The translations under genes and the position numbers were made by a program. A DNA stretch of 64,000 nucleotides from positions 4,564,001 through 4,628,000 of the forward strand of contig NZ_JAJOMX010000001.1 in the NCBI RefSeq assembly GCF_024699925.1. The letters run 5' to 3'. Positions 33,193 through 42,322 of this stretch are shown here, piece after piece (the stretch's first letter is position 1; each line of letters starts with the position of its first letter). This DNA is from Mesorhizobium sp. J428 (GTDB lineage Bacteria; Pseudomonadota; Alphaproteobacteria; Rhizobiales; Rhizobiaceae). A model generated the notes under the pieces. The model saw nothing but the letters and a program-made list of their open reading frames with translations, was not told the DNA's origin and did not search any database.

Positions 33193-34716
33193 ATGAACGC
33201 AGCCACCTCTTTCGTCCGCATCCGTCGCGCCGTCGGCGCCTCGCTGATGGCGGGCGCCCTCGGCCTCGCAGCACTTCCGGCCGCGGTGGCGCCCGCCGGA
33301 GCGCAGCAGCTTGCCGTCCAGCCGCAGGGCCCGGCATCGGTTGCCGACCTCGCCGAGCGGCTGCTCGAATCGGTCGTGAACATCTCGACCTCGCAGACGG
33401 TGGCAGGCAGCGACGAGCCGGGCGTGAAGCCGCCGGAACTGCCCGAGGGGTCGCCGTTCCAGGACTTCTTCGACGACTATTTCAAGAACCGGCGCGGCGA
33501 GGGCGGCGGCAGCCAGAAGGTGCAGTCGCTCGGCTCCGGCTTCGTGCTCGATGCCGAGGCCGGCATCATCGTGACCAACAACCACGTGATCGCCGATGCC
33601 GACGAGATTGAGGTGAACTTCTCCGACGGCTCGAAGCTCAAGGCGACGCTGAAGGGCCGCGACACCAAGACCGACCTCGCGGTGCTGGAGGTCGACCCGA
33701 AGCTGAAGAAGCTCAAGGCCGTGAGCTTCGGCGATTCCGACAAGGTGCGCGTCGGCGACTGGGTGATGGCGATCGGCAATCCGTTCGGTCTCGGCGGCAC
33801 GGTCACCGTCGGCATCGTTTCGGCGCGCAACCGCGACATCAATGCCGGCCCCTATGACGACTTCATCCAGACCGACGCCGCGATCAACCGCGGCAATTCG
33901 GGCGGGCCGCTGTTCAACATGCAGGGCGAAGTCATCGGCATCAACACCGCGATCATCTCGCCGTCGGGCGGCTCGATCGGCATCGGCTTCTCGATTCCCG
34001 CGAAGATGGCGTCGGGCGTGGTGAGCCAGCTGCGTGAATTCGGCCAGACCTCGCGCGGCTGGCTCGGCGTGCGCATCCAGGAAGTGTCGGACGAGATCGC
34101 CGAGAGCCTCGGCATGGACAGCGCCAAGGGCGCGCTGGTTTCCGGCGTGATCAAGGGCGGGCCGGTCGACAACGGCTCGGTGCAGGCCGGTGACGTGATC
34201 GTGAAGTTCGACGGACGCGACATCAAGGCGATGAACGACCTGCCGCGCGCCGTGGCCGAAAGCCCGGTCGGCAAGACGGTCGAGATCGTCATCGTCCGGG
34301 AGGGCAAGGAGCAGACCGTCCAGGTAACGCTCGGACGGCTCGAGGACGGCGAGAAGCTCGCATCGAACGACGAGAGCGCCGGCAAGCTGGAGCAGGGCGA
34401 GGACGCCCCCGTGTCCACCGCGAGCGTGCTCGGCATGACGGTGGGCGAGCTGGACGACCAGCTGCGTGCCCAGTTCGGCATTTCGGAGGACGTGACCGGC
34501 GTGGTCGTGACCGAAGTGAGCCCGAACTCGCCGGCGGCCGAGAAGGGCGTGGTGGCGGGCGACGTGATCGCCGAGATCGCGCAGGAATCGGTATCGACGC
34601 CGAAGGACGTGCTAGACCGAATCAACGCGCTGAAGGGCCAGGGCCGCAAGAGCGCGCTTTTGATGCTCGCCTCCAAATCGGGCGAGCTGCGCTTCGTGCC
34701 GGTGCCGATGAACTGA
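33193..34716 (+). CDS. degP: Do-family periplasmic serine protease
   Basis: A 507-aa HtrA/Deg protein. The signal peptide ends at AGAQQ. The trypsin-like domain holds the triad: His at about 131 in TNNHVIADADE, Asp at about 161 in KTDLAVLEVD and Ser at about 236 in NRGNSGGPLF. Two PDZ domains follow (about 285-370, RGWLGVRIQEVSDEIAESLG, and about 420-500, SPNSPAAEKGVVAGDVIAEI). It degrades or refolds damaged envelope proteins. The symbol could equally be degQ or mucD. Placement after hflKC fits a quality-control cluster. A terminator lies 25 bp after the stop. Confidence 0.94.
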   Translation: MNAATSFVRIRRAVGASLMAGALGLAALPAAVAPAGAQQLAVQPQGPASVADLAERLLESVVNISTSQTVAGSDEPGVKPPELPEGSPFQDFFDDYFKNRRGEGGGSQKVQSLGSGFVLDAEAGIIVTNNHVIADADEIEVNFSDGSKLKATLKGRDTKTDLAVLEVDPKLKKLKAVSFGDSDKVRVGDWVMAIGNPFGLGGTVTVGIVSARNRDINAGPYDDFIQTDAAINRGNSGGPLFNMQGEVIGINTAIISPSGGSIGIGFSIPAKMASGVVSQLREFGQTSRGWLGVRIQEVSDEIAESLGMDSAKGALVSGVIKGGPVDNGSVQAGDVIVKFDGRDIKAMNDLPRAVAESPVGKTVEIVIVREGKEQTVQVTLGRLEDGEKLASNDESAGKLEQGEDAPVSTASVLGMTVGELDDQLRAQFGISEDVTGVVVTEVSPNSPAAEKGVVAGDVIAEIAQESVSTPKDVLDRINALKGQGRKSALLMLASKSGELRFVPVPMN

Positions 34717-34741
34717 GTGGGACGCTTTTCAGACGTATAGG

Positions 34742-34764
34742 GGGCGGCTTCGGCCGCCCTTTTT
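34742..34764 (+). terminator. Rho-independent terminator after degP
   Basis: A perfect 7-bp stem GGGCGGC/GCCGCCC with a TTCG loop, followed by five T. It lies between the convergent degP and serB genes. Confidence 0.9.
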
Positions 34765-34767
34765 GTT

Positions 34768-35658
34768 TCAGTCGCGGAAATCGGAGTGGCGGTAGCCTTG
34801 CAGGTAGAGCAGGGCGGTGAGGTCGCCGTGGTCGATGCGGATCTTCGCCTGCGCGGCGACCGCGGGCTTGGCGTGCAACGCGACGCCGGTGCCAGCCAGC
34901 CGCAGCATGTCGAGATCGTTCGCTCCGTCGCCGACGGCGATGGCCTCGGCCGGCGTGATGCCGAGGCGCGCCGAGATCGACGTCAGCGCCTCGGCCTTGG
35001 CCGCGCGGCCGAGGATCGGCTCCGCGACGGTGCCGGCGAGCTTGCCGTCCGCTTCGTGCAGGATGTTGGCGATGTTCTCATCAAAGCCGATCATCGCGGC
35101 GACCGGGCCGGTGAACACCGTGAAACCGCCGGAGACGAGCGCGGTCCAGGCGCCGTGGGCGCGCATGGTGCGCACCAGAGCCTTGCCGCCCGAGGCGAGG
35201 GTGATGCGCTTTTCGATCACGTCGCCGACGACGCTCGACGGCAGGCCCTTCAGGAGCGCGACGCGCTCGCGCAGCGCCGGCTCGAAGGCGATCTCGCCGT
35301 TCATCGAACGCGCTGTGATGGCCGCGACATGGTCTTTCAAGCCGACGAGGTCGGCGAGCTCGTCGATGCATTCCTGGTCGATCATGGTGGAATCCATGTC
35401 GGCAATCAGAAGTTGCTTGCGGCGATTGTGCACGTCCTGCACCGCGATATCCGCGCCGGCGCCGGACAGGGCGCTTGCGAGGGCGGCGGTTGCATCGGCG
35501 GCGGAAAGGTCCTCGGGAAGCAGGATGTCGCAGGCGATGCCCTCCGCCAGCCAGTCGGCCGCGCTTGCGCCGACGGCGCGGCAGGCGCTATTCGCGAGGT
35601 CGGCGGTGAGCGCGGGCCGCGAGGGATGCGAGATCAAGGTGGCAACGAGAGAGGTCAT
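34768..35658 (-). CDS. serB: Phosphoserine phosphatase
   Basis: A 296-aa HAD-superfamily enzyme that makes L-serine from phosphoserine. An N-terminal ACT-like region (MTSLVATLISHPSRPALTAD) is followed by HAD motif I DMDSTMIDQECIDELADLVG, motif II/III SGGFTVFTGPVA with the nearby Lys, and motif IV GDGANDLDMLRLAG. The start ATG shares two bases with the start of the divergent miaA (CATG at 35656-35659), so any promoter must lie inside miaA. Confidence 0.95.
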   Translation of the reverse strand: MTSLVATLISHPSRPALTADLANSACRAVGASAADWLAEGIACDILLPEDLSAADATAALASALSGAGADIAVQDVHNRRKQLLIADMDSTMIDQECIDELADLVGLKDHVAAITARSMNGEIAFEPALRERVALLKGLPSSVVGDVIEKRITLASGGKALVRTMRAHGAWTALVSGGFTVFTGPVAAMIGFDENIANILHEADGKLAGTVAEPILGRAAKAEALTSISARLGITPAEAIAVGDGANDLDMLRLAGTGVALHAKPAVAAQAKIRIDHGDLTALLYLQGYRHSDFRD

Positions 35659-36607
35659 GGAGGATTCCGGCGCGGCGGGCGGCGGACTGCCGCTCAGGGG
35701 CGCGGTCCTGATAGCGGGACCGACGGCGAGCGGCAAGTCGGCTCTGGCGCTTGAGGTGGCGCGGCGGATTGGCGGCGCGATCGTCAATGCGGATTCGATG
35801 CAGGTCTATGACGTGCTGCGGGTGCTGACCGCGCGGCCGGATGCGGCGGACCTGAGCGCAGCTCCCCATCACCTCTATGGCCATGTCGACCCCGCGACGC
35901 TCTATTCGACAGGGGAATGGACCCGCGACGTCGAGCGGCTCGCCGCGAGGGGCGGGCTGGGGGGACGCCGGCCGATTTTCGTGGGCGGGACCGGGCTTTA
36001 TTTCCGAGCGCTGCTCGGTGGCCTGTCGGAAATGCCGCAGATTCCGCCCGCAATCAGGGAAGGCTGGCGCGAGCGCCTGGTGCGCGAAGGGGCCGCGCGG
36101 CTGCACGAGATCCTGGCGGAGCGGGATGCCGAGGCCGCGGCGGGCCTGCGCCCGACGGACGGCCAGCGGATCGCCCGCGCGCTGGAAGTTCTTGACGCGT
36201 CGGGTCGTTCGATCCGGCACTGGCAGTCGCGGACGGCGGCGCCGCTTGTCGATCCGGGCAGCGCCACACGCATCGTGCTCGACATCGACCGGGCGCTGCT
36301 GCACCGCCGGATCGATGCCCGGGTCAAGCGGATGGTTGAGGAGGGCGCGGTGGAGGAGGTGCGGCGTCTGCGCGCGCTCAAGCTCGATCCAGCCCTGCCG
36401 GCAATGAAGGCGATTGGCGTGCCGGAGTTCGCCGAGGTGCTGGACGGGGCGCGCGGGCTGGCCGACGCGATTTCGCGGGTCCAGGCCGCGACGCGGCAAT
36501 ATGCCAAGCGACAGCTCACCTGGTTCCGCAACCAATTGGGGCCCGAATGGAGGCGGCTCGCGGCCGTCGAGGGCGACCATTTTCTGGCTGATCTTGAAGC
36601 AGGATAA
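35657..36607 (+). CDS. miaA: tRNA dimethylallyltransferase
   Basis: A 316-aa enzyme that adds a dimethylallyl group to A37 of tRNAs reading UNN codons. P-loop GPTASGKSALALEVARRIGG, NADSMQVYDVLRVLTARP, HHLYGHVDPATLYSTGEW, FVGGTGLYFRALLGGLSEMP, DGQRIARALEVL and QYAKRQLTWFRNQ are all present. The ATG at 35657 is the usual start by length, but a GTG at 35639 in the same frame is also possible. It is divergent from serB with overlapping start codons. Confidence 0.95.
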   Translation: MEDSGAAGGGLPLRGAVLIAGPTASGKSALALEVARRIGGAIVNADSMQVYDVLRVLTARPDAADLSAAPHHLYGHVDPATLYSTGEWTRDVERLAARGGLGGRRPIFVGGTGLYFRALLGGLSEMPQIPPAIREGWRERLVREGAARLHEILAERDAEAAAGLRPTDGQRIARALEVLDASGRSIRHWQSRTAAPLVDPGSATRIVLDIDRALLHRRIDARVKRMVEEGAVEEVRRLRALKLDPALPAMKAIGVPEFAEVLDGARGLADAISRVQAATRQYAKRQLTWFRNQLGPEWRRLAAVEGDHFLADLEAG

Positions 36608-36704
36608 AGCTTTGTTGACCTAAGGGCCGTATTCAAGTGGAGGTTGTGACGTTAGCTGTTGCGATCATCCGGGTTTGAATTAGAAGGGGCGGCAACCTGG
36701 GGGG

Positions 36705-37499
36705 ATGATGCGCTTCCACAAATCGGAATCGGCGTTCTTCGTGTTCATCGTGCTGGTGCTCGCCGCCGGCGCATGCCTTGCATACGCCTATTCCGTGCTC
36801 GGCTATACCGGTGAATCGCGGGACCCGGCGGAACTGGCCGGCAATCTGAACCTGCTTGGCCAGATGATCTTCGGTACCGGCATGCTGCTCGCGACGGCGA
36901 GCATCTTCGGCGTGTTCTTCATCTATCCGCTGATCCGCAAGCAGGTGCGCGAAGAGGGCAAGCTGAGGGCGATGACCGAATCGCTCAGCGCCCGCTCCGA
37001 GACGCTGGAGCATGCGGCGCTGACGGACGGTCTGACGGGCATGCAGAACCGGCGCTATTTCGACGATGCGCTGCGCGAATATCTCGGCGAGTTCCGCCGC
37101 ATCGGCAAGCCGGTGGGGCTGTTGATCCTCGACCTCGACCATTTCAAGACGGTCAACGACACGCACGGCCACGACGTCGGCGACGAGGTGCTGCGGGTCG
37201 TGGCCGGGTGCCTGCGCGAATTCACCCGCTATCACGACGTCGTCGCGCGGCTGGGCGGCGAGGAATTCGCCGTCGTTGCCCCCAACATGGACACCGACAT
37301 GCTGATCAAGCTCGCCGAGCGCATCCGCAAGGCGATCGCGGCGCTGACAGTGAACACCGGCAACATCCGGCTCAGGGTGACGACAAGCGTCGGCATCGCG
37401 ATCTGGGACGGCAAGGAGAGCGCCGAACAGTTCTACCGCCGGGCGGACCGCATGCTCTACGAGGCAAAGCGGCTGGGGCGGAACAGGGTCTGTGCGTGA
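36705..37499 (+). CDS. Membrane diguanylate cyclase (GGDEF)
   Basis: A 264-aa protein that would make cyclic di-GMP from two GTP. It has two membrane helices ([20 protein letters not shown] and [20 protein letters not shown]), a short coiled segment, and a GGDEF domain from about residue 105. The signature is GGEEF in [12 protein letters not shown], a variant known in active enzymes, with the metal-binding [20 protein letters not shown]. The inhibitory RxxD site five residues before GGEEF is absent (HDVVARL). Two PilZ proteins at 58.8-59.4 kb are possible readers of its product. GGGGGGATG surrounds the start. Confidence 0.93.
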   Translation: MMRFHKSESAFFVFIVLVLAAGACLAYAYSVLGYTGESRDPAELAGNLNLLGQMIFGTGMLLATASIFGVFFIYPLIRKQVREEGKLRAMTESLSARSETLEHAALTDGLTGMQNRRYFDDALREYLGEFRRIGKPVGLLILDLDHFKTVNDTHGHDVGDEVLRVVAGCLREFTRYHDVVARLGGEEFAVVAPNMDTDMLIKLAERIRKAIAALTVNTGNIRLRVTTSVGIAIWDGKESAEQFYRRADRMLYEAKRLGRNRVCA

Positions 37500-37504
37500 A
37501 GTGA

Positions 37505-37659
<155 letters not shown>

Positions 37660-37662
37660 TGC

Positions 37663-39477
37663 CTACCCGAACAGCCTCCCGTCCGGCCGCCGCTCCTGGC
37701 GGATCGGCTCGTCGACATAGGGCGAGAGCCTGGCAAGGCTCGGGCGCTGTTCGGGGCCGCCGGCGGCCGGCGCGGCGGGGACATTTGCGTTGGACCAGAC
37801 CTCGTCGCTGAAGCCGTCGCGTCCGCCGCTGCGCATGCGCTCGACGATCGTGTTGAGATCGATGTCCTGCACCATTTCATCCTGCGTGTGGTCGCGCACG
37901 GCCGAGCCGGGGATGTAGCGGCGGTCGAGGACCTCGAACTTCATCCGCATCGTCGCCGCGACGCCGTCGCCGAAGGCGATGCATTCGCGCTGGCCCATCG
38001 AGGACAGGAAGGCGAGCGCCGAGGCGGAGGCATCCGAGATCGCGGAGCGAATGATCGCCTGGTCCTGCTCGTTCGGCAGGCGCATGGCGAAGACGGTCGA
38101 GCATTGCGAGAAGATGGTCGGGTCGAGTTCGCCCGGGCGCTGCGTGACGATGCCGAGGTAGCAGCCATATTTGCGGCCTTCCTTGGCGATGCGCGCCAGC
38201 GCGTGGCGGGTTGGCGCAAAGCCCATGCGCGGATCGACCGGCATGTAACGGTGCGCTTCCTCGCACAGCAACAGCAGCTCGATCTGGCCGTCGCCCCACA
38301 GCGTCAGGTCGAAGGCGAGCCGTGCGAGCACGGAGCAGACCGCGTTGACCACCTCGGAAGGCATGCCCGCCATCTGGAAGCAGGTCACCGGCTTGCCTTG
38401 CGTCGGGATGCGAAAGATTAGGCCGATCGCGGCGGTAATATTGTCTTCGATGATGCGGGAGCCGAACATGAAGCGGAAGCGCGGGTCGCGCGTGCCGGCG
38501 TCGAGGCGCTGCCGCAGGGCGCGGTAGACCGGCCTGAGATCCTTGCTGTCGAGCATGCCCATGCGGTCGTCAAGGATGCGCATCAGGTCGGCCATGCGGT
38601 AGGGCACCGGCGTGTCGGCCGTGATGCCGCCGGGCTCGGAAGCGCGGCGCAGCGACACGTTCCCGGCGCCGCGGTGCTCGTGCTTCGCCGCCGGGATCAG
38701 CTCGCGCAGGAGCTCGACCTCCTCAACGATCGGGTCGCGGCCGAGATAGAGCACCTCGACGAGTTCCTCGAGGCGGAACATCCAGAACGGCAGGTCCAGC
38801 GTCTCGGAATCGAGCGTGGTCGACACGTCGGGAAAGGCGCTGGCGAACTCGTTGTGCGGATCGAGGATCAGGACGCGCAGGTTCGGCCGCGCCTCGATCG
38901 CCTTGTGCAGCAGCAGCGACACCGCGCTCGACTTGCCGACGCCCGTCGAGCCGACGACGGCGAAGTGGCGGTTGAGCGTGCGTCCCATTGCGACGTTCGC
39001 CGAGATGCTCTCGTCCTGCGAAAGATTGCCGACCGGGACCGCGTCATTGCCGCCGATCTCGTAGATCGCGGCAAGGTCGCGCTGGCGGATACGGTGCGCG
39101 ATGGCGCCGATGTGCGGATACTTCGCGATGCCGCGGTCGAAGACCGGGGGAGCACCGTCCTGACCGTCGCGCACCTCGCCGATCAGGTCGACATGCACCA
39201 GCATGCGGTTGTCGGCCTCTTCGTACCAGGGCCCGTCGACATGGACGTCGTGGACGAGGCCGACGGTGCGGGTGTTCGGCAGGCTGATCGAGATGAACTT
39301 GCCGACCGACCACTGGCCGGCCTCCTGGCTCTTGTTGCCGGCAGCGGTGGTGGCGATGGTCGCATGCGCGCCGTCGCACTGGATGACGTGGCCGAGGATA
39401 CGGGCGGCCTCCTGCGCCGCGTCGCGCACCGGCAGCGCATTCCGCTCGGTCAAGTCGCCCTCGTGTTCCTTGAACAT
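37663..39477 (-). CDS. HerA/DUF87-type ATPase
   Basis: A 604-aa P-loop ATPase of the HerA/FtsK group. An N-terminal HAS-barrel-like domain ([20 protein letters not shown]) precedes Walker [34 protein letters not shown], Walker [17 protein letters not shown] and the C-terminal [16 protein letters not shown]. HerA proteins pump or translocate DNA, often with a NurA nuclease; no nurA gene is seen here. Such stand-alone forms are common in Rhizobiales with no proven role. The gene ends seven bases from a heptamer repeat array. Confidence 0.9.
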
Positions 39478-39648
39478 CGCTCGTCTCCGGCCCCAACGGC
39501 GATGTCTAGCGCGTCGCGGTTAAGGCGGCGTGTGACGGAATGGTTGACGCCCGATTGACGCGCCCGTTCGCATTCGAGCGATCACATTTCGGAACCCTGC
39601 TGCCATGCGGGCGTTCTGCAGGCGGTTCAACAAACGAGGAGAGAACCG

Positions 39649-40077
39649 ATGATGAAGAAGCTTATCGTTGCCACGGCCTTCGCGGGCGCCCTTGCAACCA
39701 CTGCCATGGCCCAGGAGCCGCCGTCGCAGACTACGCCCGAGGTCGAGAACCAGAAGTTCGAGACCGGCGCGGGCGCAGTCACCGGCGCAGCCGCAGGCGC
39801 GGTCGTAGGCGGACCCGTGGGTGCGGTGGTCGGTGGTGTGGCAGGCGCCGCGATCGGAGCCGCCGCCTCGGTGCCGGAGCCGGCTCGCGAGTATGTCATC
39901 GCAAATCCGGTGGAGCCGGTGGTGATCGAAGAGAGGGTTGCCGTCGGGACCGTCATTCCCCAGACGGTCGTGATCCACGAGATCCCGGACTCGCCTGAAT
40001 TCGGCTACGTCTATGTCGACAGCGGGCCGGTGGTCGTAAAGAAGCAGACCCGCGAGGTCGTGTATATCAACGGCTAA
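39649..40077 (+). CDS. DUF1236 secreted protein
   Basis: A 142-aa exported protein. The signal peptide ends at AMAQ-EPPSQ. A Gly/Ala/Val segment (GAVVGGPVGAVVGGVAGAAI) resembles Gly-zipper membrane-inserting regions. The C-terminal DUF1236 unit has the usual VIPQTVVIHEIPDSPEFGYV and VVVKKQTREVVYI. Function unknown; family members are abundant in rhizobia. GAGGAGAG precedes the ATG and a strong terminator follows 23 bp after the stop. Confidence 0.9.
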   Translation: MMKKLIVATAFAGALATTAMAQEPPSQTTPEVENQKFETGAGAVTGAAAGAVVGGPVGAVVGGVAGAAIGAAASVPEPAREYVIANPVEPVVIEERVAVGTVIPQTVVIHEIPDSPEFGYVYVDSGPVVVKKQTREVVYING

Positions 40078-40100
40078 TCCGGAACCTATGAGATGCGGCG

Positions 40101-40136
40101 CGAAAGGCTCCTTCGACAGGAGCCTTTCGTTTTTTC
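40101..40136 (+). terminator. Rho-independent terminator after DUF1236 gene
   Basis: An 11-bp stem CGAAAGGCTCC/GGAGCCTTTCG with a TTCGACA loop, followed by six T. It separates the gene from the convergent monooxygenase. Confidence 0.92.
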
Positions 40137-40141
40137 GCGGC

Positions 40142-41941
40142 CTAGCGCAGGTGATGCACCCTCTGCAGCCCGTAGACCGGCGTCGGGATGCCTTCCATGC
40201 GGGCCTTGAGCTGCAGTGCCAGAAACTGCGAGTAGTGGCGTGACTGGTGCAGGTTGCCGCCGTGGAACCAGAGTGCTTCCTGCTGCGTCGGCTTCCACAT
40301 GTTGCGCTGCTCGCCTTCCCAGGGGCCGGGGTCTTTGGTGGTGGCAGAGCCGAGACCCCAGCATTTTCCCACCTTGTCGGCGACCTCCTGCGAGATCAGG
40401 TCGGCCGCCCAGCCGTTCATCGAGCCGTAGCCGGTGGCGTAGACGATGACATCCGCGGGGATCTTCGTGCCGTCCTCCAGGACGACCGCGTCTTCCGTGA
40501 TCTCGGCGACCTGGCCACTCTTCAGCTTGATCTCGCCGTCGATGATCAGTTGCGAGGCGCCGATGTCGATGTAGTAGCCCGAGCCACGGCGCAGATACTT
40601 CATGAACAGGCCTGAGCCGTCGTCGCCCCAGTCGAGCTTGAAGCCGGCCTTCTCCAGACCCTTGTAGAACTCCGCGTCGCGCTCCTTCATCTGCTGATAG
40701 AGCGGGATCTGGAACTCGTGCAGGATCTTATAGGGGAGGGAGGCGAAAATCAGGTCGGCCTTGGCTGTGGTGATGCCCGACCGCACCGCCTGCTCGGAAT
40801 AGAGTGCGCCGAGGCCGATCTCCATCAGCGTGTCGGACCGCACGATGTGGGTGGAGGAGCGCTGCACCATCGTCACGTCGACGCCGGCCTCCCAGAGTGC
40901 CGCGCAGATGTCGTGGGCGGAATTGTTGGAGCCGATCACGACCACCTTCTTGCCTTTATAGGCGTCGGGTCCGGGATGCCTAGACGAATGGTGCTGTTCG
41001 CCCTTGAATGTCTCCATGCCCTTGAATTTCGGGATGTTCGGCTTGGCGGACATGCCGGTGGCGAGCACGAGCTGTTTCGGGCGCAGTGTGATGTCCTTGC
41101 CGTTACGGGTGACGACGACGGTCCATTCCTTCTTCTTCTCGTCGTAGGAGGCGCTCTTGGCCTCGGTCGAGGTCCAGTAGCTGAGCTCCATCACCTTGGC
41201 GTACATTTCGAGCCAGTCGCCGATCTTGTCCTTGGGCGAGAAGATCGGCCAGTTCTTCGGGAAGTCGATGTAGGGGAGATGGTCGTACCAGACCGGATCG
41301 TGCAGGCAGAGGGATTTGTAGCGCTTGCGCCATGAATCGCCGGGGCGCTCGTTCTTCTCCACGATGATCGTCGGGACGCCGAGCTGCCTGAGCCGGGCGC
41401 CGAGCGCGATGCCGCCCTGGCCCCCGCCGATGATGAGGCAATAGGGCTGGCGGGTGTAGCCGAGCTCGGCGGCCTCGGCCTCGCGCTCCTCCTTCCAGGT
41501 CGGGCGGTTTCTCGCAGCCCCGTGCTTCGCGCCCAGCGGCCGGTCGAAGCCGGCGGGTTCCTCGAACCCCTTCAATTCGACCATCGTCGTCAGCAGCGTC
41601 CAGATCAGGCCGTTCCTGACGCGGATCTGGCCAAAGCCGCGCGCGACCTTCGTCTCGAACTGGATCCAGCCCTCGAGCAGGCCGTCGGTTTCGGTCGCAT
41701 CCTCGCCGTCGGCGATCCGCCAGCCGGAGGGACCGGTGAGCGCAAGCTGGCTCTCCAGCATGTCGCGTACCTGGTCGCGGCCTTCCATGGTCTTGATGTT
41801 CCAGGTGAAGGCGACGAGGTCGCGCCAGTAGCAATCTTCCTGAAAGCAGGCGACTGCCGCCTCGATGTCGCCGGACGACAGGGCGCCGCCAAACCTGTCC
41901 AGAAGATCGGCGAGCCGCTTGTTGGGTGCCTTGTCGAGCAT
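40142..41941 (-). CDS. Flavin-containing monooxygenase with NTF2-like N-domain
   Basis: A 599-aa fusion. Residues about 1-130 form a SnoaL/NTF2-like domain (LADLLDRFGGALSSGDIEAA, CFQEDCYWRDLVAFTWNIKT). From about 165 there is an FMO/Baeyer-Villiger-type oxidoreductase with the FAD motif IIGGGQGGIALGARLRQLGV, RYKSLCLHDPVWYDHLPYI and the NAD(P) motif VVVIGSNNSAHDICAALWEA, ending in VIVYATGYGSMNGWAADLIS. Plants and soil bacteria have such fusions of unknown substrate. The start at 41941 lies eight bases after GGAGGAG; an ATG two codons earlier is too close. Confidence 0.9.
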   Translation of the reverse strand: MLDKAPNKRLADLLDRFGGALSSGDIEAAVACFQEDCYWRDLVAFTWNIKTMEGRDQVRDMLESQLALTGPSGWRIADGEDATETDGLLEGWIQFETKVARGFGQIRVRNGLIWTLLTTMVELKGFEEPAGFDRPLGAKHGAARNRPTWKEEREAEAAELGYTRQPYCLIIGGGQGGIALGARLRQLGVPTIIVEKNERPGDSWRKRYKSLCLHDPVWYDHLPYIDFPKNWPIFSPKDKIGDWLEMYAKVMELSYWTSTEAKSASYDEKKKEWTVVVTRNGKDITLRPKQLVLATGMSAKPNIPKFKGMETFKGEQHHSSRHPGPDAYKGKKVVVIGSNNSAHDICAALWEAGVDVTMVQRSSTHIVRSDTLMEIGLGALYSEQAVRSGITTAKADLIFASLPYKILHEFQIPLYQQMKERDAEFYKGLEKAGFKLDWGDDGSGLFMKYLRRGSGYYIDIGASQLIIDGEIKLKSGQVAEITEDAVVLEDGTKIPADVIVYATGYGSMNGWAADLISQEVADKVGKCWGLGSATTKDPGPWEGEQRNMWKPTQQEALWFHGGNLHQSRHYSQFLALQLKARMEGIPTPVYGLQRVHHLR

Positions 41942-42110
41942 ATGCATCTCCTCCCTGAGAACGCGTAGATCTTCCGTCCGCGCCTCCCAGGCGGACGGCG
42001 ATAGGAGTATGCGGGCGGCGGCAGGGGGCGTCACGCCGTACTAAAGACAGTCGCCGCATCAAACGTTTAGCGCCTCCTGGCGCACGCCGGCAGATGCGCG
42101 GGAATTGCAG

Positions 42111-42139
42111 TTGACGCCGCGGGATGCGCGCACTATGGT
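42111..42139 (+). promoter_or_regulatory. Sigma-70-type promoter of ilvIH
   Basis: TTGACG at 42111-42116 and TATGGT at 42134-42139 are spaced by exactly 17 bp. Transcription would start at about 42146, at or within two bases of the leader peptide ATG. Confidence 0.75.
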
Positions 42140-42147
42140 CCCGCGCC

Positions 42148-42201
42148 ATGAAGACGGTTCTCATTCTCGTAGTAGGAAGGCGCATGGGCAAGGCGGTGTA
42201 A
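42148..42201 (+). CDS. ilvL: Leader peptide of ilvIH attenuator, apparently leaderless
   Basis: A 17-codon ORF, MKTVLILVVGRRMGKAV, with six branched-chain amino acid codons in a row (Val, Leu, Ile, Leu, Val, Val at 42157-42174), the hallmark of a branched-chain attenuator leader. There is no ribosome binding site in front, and the predicted transcript starts beside the ATG, so translation is probably leaderless, as described for the trp leader of Sinorhizobium. A terminator hairpin lies 33 bp after its stop. The gene name is by analogy. Confidence 0.82.
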   Translation: MKTVLILVVGRRMGKAV

Positions 42202-42257
42202 CCGCCGGGCGAGAGCACCCCATGCGCCAGACAGGCTCCCTTCCGGGGGCCTTTTTT
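42179..42257 (+). promoter_or_regulatory. Attenuator: pause hairpin and terminator before ilvI
   Basis: A perfect 10-bp pairing, GGCGCATGGG at 42179-42188 with CCCATGCGCC at 42219-42228, encloses a smaller hairpin GGCGGT/ACCGCC. It is followed by a terminator: GGCTCCC (42234-42240), loop TTCC, GGGGGCC, six T to 42257. A ribosome stalled on the leader Val/Leu/Ile codons would cover the first arm. The competing antiterminator pairing could not be resolved by eye. Confidence 0.8.
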
Positions 42258-42322
42258 ATTGCCTTCGATACCGATAAACGACCCACGCGCCGCATGAGGC
42301 GGCAAAGAGACGGAAGACGACG

